Assembly: GCA_964549785.1 (NCBI GenBank)
Contig: CAZJXA010000114.1
Coordinates: 1-10,291 of the forward strand
DNA length: 10,291 nucleotides
Direction of reading: 5' to 3'
From: JBEIUO01 sp964549785
GTDB lineage: Bacteria > Planctomycetota > Phycisphaerae > Phycisphaerales > UBA1924
Part shown: in pieces, positions 6,539 to 10,291 of the stretch
Position numbering within the stretch: the first letter of the stretch is position 1
Layout: each line of letters begins with the position of its first letter
The notes under the pieces: generated by a model
What the model saw: the letters and a program-made list of their open reading frames with translations, nothing else
Databases searched by the model: none
What the model was told of the DNA's origin: nothing
Made by a program: the position numbers and the translations under genes

Positions 6539-6581
6539 GGCGACGGCGTTCGGTAAAGATGCTGCACCAACGCCCGACGCC
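6539..6581. other. Imperfect hairpin between convergent genes
   Basis: GGCG (6539-6542) plus GGCGTT (6545-6550) can pair with AACGCC (6569-6574) plus CGCC (6578-6581), leaving a small internal loop and an 18-nt apical loop. A second short stem, GTTGT (6518-6522) with ACAAC (6533-6537), lies beside it. Read on the minus strand, the larger hairpin is followed by a moderately T-rich stretch, so it may help stop the minus-strand unit. There is no proper U-tract on either strand. Nothing else is visible in 6451-6634. Confidence 0.25.
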
Positions 6582-6634
6582 GCGCTATCGAGAGCAGGAC
6601 GGTGTCGGGTGATTCCGGGGTCTCAGCATGCCCG

Positions 6635-6853
6635 CTACAGCCAACGGCACCACGCGTAGAGCCCCGCCAGACAACCGGCCGCAATGAGCCACAGGACGAT
6701 CAGCGACGACACGAAGTACGGGAAGACGCACATCGTCACCCCCATCGCGAGGCAGCGAAAGTCGGTCTGCTTCTTGCCGTAGATGAAAATCGCGGTGCCC
6801 ATGAGCCCGACGATAAGGCTGGAGAGGAGCATCCCGGGGTGGTCAAAGTCCAT
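6635..6853 (-). CDS. Small integral membrane protein, 72 residues
   Basis: From ATG 6853 the product is almost entirely hydrophobic. It shows a helix at about 8-26 (LLSSLIVGLMGTAIFIY), a short polar turn GKKQ (26-29), a second helix at about 34-49 ending in PYF, and a third at about 50-68 (LIVLWLIAAGCLAGLYAW). The layout (hydrophobic segment, YGKKQ, then a central PYF before the last helix) resembles a family of short bacterial membrane proteins of about 70 residues. Some of these carry the unproven label 'amino acid transport protein'. I assign no function. An in-frame TTG at 6859 would add two residues; ATG is preferred. No Shine-Dalgarno site is clear. It lies 68 nt downstream of the degenerate amidohydrolase on the same strand and may be the last gene of that unit. 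The stop TAG is at 6637-6635. Confidence 0.7.
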   Translation of the reverse strand: MDFDHPGMLLSSLIVGLMGTAIFIYGKKQTDFRCLAMGVTMCVFPYFVSSLIVLWLIAAGCLAGLYAWCRWL

Positions 6854-6921
6854 GCACAACTCATCGGCACTTTCCGGCCCCGTCGCGTGTCAACCCCTCA
6901 TCCAGCGCGGGTTACCAGACG

Positions 6922-8307
6922 TCACCGCCCGGGATTCTGGCCGATCTGCTTCAGGCGCTCCCGATACTTTCTCGCCAACTCTGTCTGCTTGTTGGAGAGA
7001 TCGATCAGCCGCCCGTCCACATATGCCGTCGTCACCATCGTCCGCACCTCCATCGGGTCGCCGGTGGTCACGATCAGCGTCGCCGATTTACCCACCTCAA
7101 GCGAGCCGTACGCCTTGTCGATCCCCAGAATGGTCGCCGCATCGATCGTCAGACTCCGCAAACCGCGCTCGTGATCCAGCCCGTGCTTGACCGCGGTCGC
7201 AACGGTGTACGGCAGGTTGCGCTCGTGGGCCGTGTCGTCGGCATTCGCGATCGTGAAGCGGACTCCGGCGGCGGCCAGCCGGGCGGGCAACGTGAAGGGC
7301 TCGTCGTAGGGGGCATCATCCCGTCCGGGCATGTTGTGGGTGCCCATGACGATGACCGGGACGTCCTCGGCCTTCAGCAGCACTGCGCAGCGATCGGCCT
7401 CCCGACCGCCCACGATCACCATCCGCAGGGCGCGTTCTTTCCCGAACGTCACCGCCGCGTTGATCTGCTCGACGTCGTTCGCCTGGACGAAGACCGACTT
7501 CCCCGGGGCGTCGCCGCGAACTCCGTCACTCCCCTCAGCCGGCCCGATGGGCACGACGCCCGCCATCGCTTCCCAGCGTAGATCGATGGGACTCGTCGGA
7601 TCCGTGGTCCGCGCCATCCGATACGCCGCCACCGTATCGAACGTGCGCCCGATCGCCAGTATCGCCTCGCGTGTCTCTTTCCGTTGGTCCTCCTCGCTCG
7701 TGACCATCCCGGGAAAGTTGAACGTCCGCATGTTCGGCCAGCGCAGCACCTGACCCGCGGACCGGTTGATCGTGAGATCGTCCGTCGTCCAGCCGTCGAG
7801 CCGGATGATGGAAACCTGGCCGGGCAGCGTCCCCCCGCCCGCGCACACCGCCGCCGTCAAGACACCGTTGCTCCGCGTGATCGGCAGCAGCGTCGAGTCC
7901 GGATTCACCGCCGTCGCGGGGCACACTTCGGGGGTGATTCCGCCCAGTTCGATGGTGTCGTTACCCTGCCGAACGGCTTGGATCTCGCTGAGGCCGAGCT
8001 GCGTCCACGGTGCGATGAGGCCCGGGTAGATATGCCCCCCTTCGCAGTTGATCGCGACAAACCCGTCCGCCGTCGCGACCGCCGGAATGCTCGAATCCCC
8101 CGTCCCCATCTCAACAATCTTCCCATCCGCAAAGACGATAAACCCGTTCGGGATGTCGTCGCCGATGATCGGATGAATCGACGCGTTATACAAACAGATC
8201 GCGTCCGTCTGCGGCGCTGCCTTGATTCCCAGGTCCTGGGCGAGCGCAGGCGGAGCGATGCACGCGAAGATCGTTCCGGCCGCGAGTGCGCGAAGCGCGA
8301 GTTTCAT
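6922..8307 (-). CDS. Exported amidohydrolase-like protein lacking the HxH metal motif
   Basis: This protein has 461 residues. ATG 8307 is chosen because it has a strong Shine-Dalgarno site (GGAGGG) 6 nt upstream and opens a signal peptide with a predicted cut at A21-L22-A23|Q24; the longer frame upstream overlaps the neighbouring gene. The mature protein follows the amidohydrolase plan: an N-terminal beta part (NGFIVFADGKIVEMG, 54-68), the strand leading to the metal site (GHIYPGLI, 91-98), and a C-terminal part ending GSLEVGKSATLIVTTGDP (401-418) and YVDGRLIDL (429-437). Where active relatives have D-A-H-T-H, this protein reads A99-P-W-T-Q103, so both metal-binding histidines are missing. 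The periplasmic product is thus probably non-catalytic or works in a different way. Its start overlaps the stop of the intact amidohydrolase by 4 nt (ATGA), so the two are likely coupled and may form a complex. A final charged helix (about 440-456) ends the protein. Confidence 0.85.
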   Translation of the reverse strand: MKLALRALAAGTIFACIAPPALAQDLGIKAAPQTDAICLYNASIHPIIGDDIPNGFIVFADGKIVEMGTGDSSIPAVATADGFVAINCEGGHIYPGLIAPWTQLGLSEIQAVRQGNDTIELGGITPEVCPATAVNPDSTLLPITRSNGVLTAAVCAGGGTLPGQVSIIRLDGWTTDDLTINRSAGQVLRWPNMRTFNFPGMVTSEEDQRKETREAILAIGRTFDTVAAYRMARTTDPTSPIDLRWEAMAGVVPIGPAEGSDGVRGDAPGKSVFVQANDVEQINAAVTFGKERALRMVIVGGREADRCAVLLKAEDVPVIVMGTHNMPGRDDAPYDEPFTLPARLAAAGVRFTIANADDTAHERNLPYTVATAVKHGLDHERGLRSLTIDAATILGIDKAYGSLEVGKSATLIVTTGDPMEVRTMVTTAYVDGRLIDLSNKQTELARKYRERLKQIGQNPGR

Positions 8308-10291
8308 CGTGATCCCTCCATCGCCCGCTCGGCCATATCCATCAACTGATCCTCGGATAACTCTTCGCACCCGCACTCGCCTGGCTTGTGCGAGCCCAAC
8401 CCCACCGCCTTCGCGAGCATGTGCCGCCGCAACGCCCACGCGGCGTCGGATTCGCGCTCCGGCGATGGTCGGCGACGCCGCCTTTCACCGGGCGGGCCGG
8501 GGGGTGAAGCGCCCTCGGCGGGTGTGTCGCCCGCTTCTTCGCCCTTTTCGCCCTCCTTCTTCTTCTCCGATCCCACCAGCAGTTTCCGGATAAGCCTCTG
8601 ACGCTCGGCCGTGATCCACGCCCGGTGCTCGGCGTCCTGCTCCAGCGAAAACAGTTGACGCCCGTCGACCCACGTCGCCTCGCACTTGCTGAACGTCGAG
8701 AGCGGGTCGCCCGACCACAACGCCAGGTCGGCGTCCTTGCCTTTTTCCAGCGTTCCCACGGCCCGGTCGATCCGCAGTTGCTTCGCGGGGTTTAACGTCA
8801 CAAATCGCCACGCATCAAGGGTGCTGAGCCCGCCGTACTTCACGCCCTTCGCCGCCTCCACGTTCAAGCGCCGCGCGAGTTCACCGGAATCCGAATTGAA
8901 CGAAACCACCGCACCGGCCTCGTGCATGATCGGCAAGCCGGCGGGAATCGCATCCTGGACCTCGAGTTTGAACGCCCACCAGTCGGCGAAGCCCGACCCG
9001 CCGCCGGAGTAATCGCGTACATAATCCGCGACTTTGTACCCCTCCAGGATGTGCTGGAATGTACCGATCTTGAAGCCGAAATCCTTCGCGACGTGACACA
9101 GCATCACGATCTCGTCCTGGCGGTAGGCGTGGCAGTGAATCAGACGAGTGCCCGCGAGGATCTCGGCGAGCGGCTCGAGCTCCAAGTCGCGGCGGGCGTG
9201 TGCTGAATCGGTGGCTATCCGCGCCGCGTACTCCTTCGCCGCCGTAAAACGGTCCCGGATGAGCATCTCGACGCCCATCCGGCTGATCGGGTACTGACCG
9301 CCGTTGTCGCCGCTGCCGTTCTTTCCCGTCGGGTTCTCGCCCAATGCAAACTTGATCCCGGGAATGGCCCCTTCAAAGTGCATCGCGTCCGGATCGATGA
9401 CGCCCCACCTCATTTTGCAGGTCTGCGACTGCCCGCCGATCGCATTCGCGCTCCCGTGCAGCGCCAGCATGCTGGTCACCCCGCTCGCCAACTGCCGGTA
9501 CCAATCCACCGTGTCCGGGTTGGTGACATCGGCGATCCGGACCTCCGCCGTCACGGCCTGACCTCCCTCGTTCACTCCACCACTGATGCCCGTGTGCGAG
9601 TGCGCGTCGATGATCCCGGCCGTCAGGAACTTCCCCGCGGCATCGATCTTCATCGTGTCGTCGTCGTACATCGGCGTCGCGCCCGTGCCGACAAAGATGA
9701 TCTTTCCGCGGTGCGCGAGCAGCGTGCCCTTCTCAATCGTCTCGTTCCCCGTCCAGATGGTGGCGTTCTCGATCAGCGTGTACGCAGGTGCGGCGGTGTG
9801 AACACCGCTTCGCAAGCCGTACGGCCCGAACGGCAGCGGCAACGCTTCCGGAATGCCCACAAACCGCCACGCCTCGTCGGTGGTCTCATCCTCTTTGGGC
9901 TCCGGAAGACGCACCGCTTTGTAGACATGGGTTGAACCATCCGGCAGCGTCGAAATGCCCACCAAGAGGTCGCCCTCCACCACGGCGCGGTCCTTCGACA
10001 CCCCTTCGCCGCCCAAAAGCTCGAGCGGATGCTCGAACGTCAACACGCTCTTTTCGATCTCCACCTTGTCGCCATTAATCACGAGGGGCTCGGCCGCCGC
10101 ATCGCCCAAACCTTGGTCCGGCTTCCTGAACGTGAGGATCACCGCCTTCGCCTTCACCTCGATGTCGAGCCCGTCCACGCGGTCCATCGCCCGAATCACG
10201 CCGTCCGCCTCGGTCACCCGCCACTTCCCGAGCGGGCTTGAGTGCTCACCGCGCCGCTTGACTCCCTCGACCGCTACGACCGCGTCACCCG
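8304..10291 (-). CDS. Large amidohydrolase (imidazolonepropionase-like) with intact metal site (5' partial)
   Basis: The frame is open to the right edge of the window, giving 661 visible residues with the N terminus missing. GTG 10217 is in frame but is not needed as a start. Counting from the first complete codon (10289), residues 1 to about 160 form an uncharacterised beta-rich segment. An amidohydrolase domain follows: ENATIWTGNETIEKG (174-188), GIIDAHSHTG (225-234) with His230 and His232, GIKFALGEN with Lys313 as candidate carbamylated lysine, HCHAYRQDE (385-393), FQH (411-413, His413) and NSDSGE with Asp467. It ends with the usual GTLEKGKDADLALWSGDP strand pair (512-529). The metal ligand set looks complete, so a binuclear hydrolase of peptide- or amide-like substrates is plausible; the substrate is unknown. 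The tail beyond about 573 is a charged, Pro/Gly/Arg-rich linker ending in a short segment with ECGCEELSEDQ. The downstream partner begins inside its stop codon. Confidence 0.88.
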   Translation of the reverse strand, partial: GDAVVAVEGVKRRGEHSSPLGKWRVTEADGVIRAMDRVDGLDIEVKAKAVILTFRKPDQGLGDAAAEPLVINGDKVEIEKSVLTFEHPLELLGGEGVSKDRAVVEGDLLVGISTLPDGSTHVYKAVRLPEPKEDETTDEAWRFVGIPEALPLPFGPYGLRSGVHTAAPAYTLIENATIWTGNETIEKGTLLAHRGKIIFVGTGATPMYDDDTMKIDAAGKFLTAGIIDAHSHTGISGGVNEGGQAVTAEVRIADVTNPDTVDWYRQLASGVTSMLALHGSANAIGGQSQTCKMRWGVIDPDAMHFEGAIPGIKFALGENPTGKNGSGDNGGQYPISRMGVEMLIRDRFTAAKEYAARIATDSAHARRDLELEPLAEILAGTRLIHCHAYRQDEIVMLCHVAKDFGFKIGTFQHILEGYKVADYVRDYSGGGSGFADWWAFKLEVQDAIPAGLPIMHEAGAVVSFNSDSGELARRLNVEAAKGVKYGGLSTLDAWRFVTLNPAKQLRIDRAVGTLEKGKDADLALWSGDPLSTFSKCEATWVDGRQLFSLEQDAEHRAWITAERQRLIRKLLVGSEKKKEGEKGEEAGDTPAEGASPPGPPGERRRRRPSPERESDAAWALRRHMLAKAVGLGSHKPGECGCEELSEDQLMDMAERAMEGSR
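8314..8319 (-). promoter_or_regulatory. Shine-Dalgarno site for the degenerate amidohydrolase
   Basis: On the minus strand GGAGGG lies 6 nt before ATG 8307, inside the last codons of the upstream amidohydrolase gene. It supports the chosen start and coupling of the two genes. Confidence 0.65.

Noticed and set aside
6888..6893. Exact TTGACA (-35) on the minus strand ahead of the small membrane protein
   Set aside because: No acceptable -10 box lies 16-19 nt downstream, so a single hexamer match is not enough to call a promoter.
8308..8439. Longer N-terminal extension of the degenerate amidohydrolase up to 8439
   Set aside because: It would overlap the upstream gene by over 130 nt, while ATG 8307 has a Shine-Dalgarno site and a signal peptide directly after it.
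1..10291. tRNA genes, CRISPR arrays, insertion sequences, toxin-antitoxin or phage genes
   Set aside because: I looked for T-loop sequences, regularly spaced repeats, transposase motifs and terminal inverted repeats on both strands and saw none.

Overview
The window reads as chromosomal DNA from a GC-rich bacterium, most likely a planctomycete of the Phycisphaerae type. This is inferred from three things: a PEP-CTERM-like tail ending in four arginines, a small exported protein with a dockerin/EF-hand calcium loop, and start codons that mostly lack Shine-Dalgarno sites. No phage, transposon, CRISPR, tRNA or rRNA is visible.

Positions 1-552 hold the end of an envelope protein with a C-terminal sorting tail. 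It is followed by a small secreted dockerin-like protein whose signal peptide and calcium-loop half lie in different reading frames (a frameshift). A strong intrinsic terminator closes this block.

Positions about 650-5273 (+ strand) hold a trehalose module. OtsA-type trehalose-6-phosphate synthase overlaps by 4 nt (ATGA) with an 875-residue protein. That protein joins a trehalose-6-phosphate phosphatase (HAD, OtsB-type) to a complete GH15 trehalase/glucoamylase-like domain. One coupled unit therefore appears to encode synthesis of trehalose 6-phosphate, its dephosphorylation, and possibly hydrolysis of the product. A 182-residue protein of unknown function follows after 47 nt.

Positions 5467-6450 (+) encode a class IV (fold type IV) PLP aminotransferase/aminodeoxychorismate lyase-like enzyme. 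It has the catalytic lysine, but glycine replaces the usual PLP-ring glutamate, and it carries an acidic insertion.

Positions 6635-10291 (- strand) hold three genes running right to left. The first is a large amidohydrolase with an intact metal site, cut by the right edge of the window. The second is a translationally coupled, exported amidohydrolase-like protein whose HxH metal motif has been replaced. The third is a 72-residue membrane protein. The two amidohydrolases look like an active/degenerate pair. The 6451-6634 gap separates convergent genes and holds only weak hairpins.

The most unusual items are the OtsB-GH15 fusion beside OtsA, the altered PLP site, the paired amidohydrolases and the frameshifted secreted protein. 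I did not find convincing evidence of a wholly new defence or mobile system.
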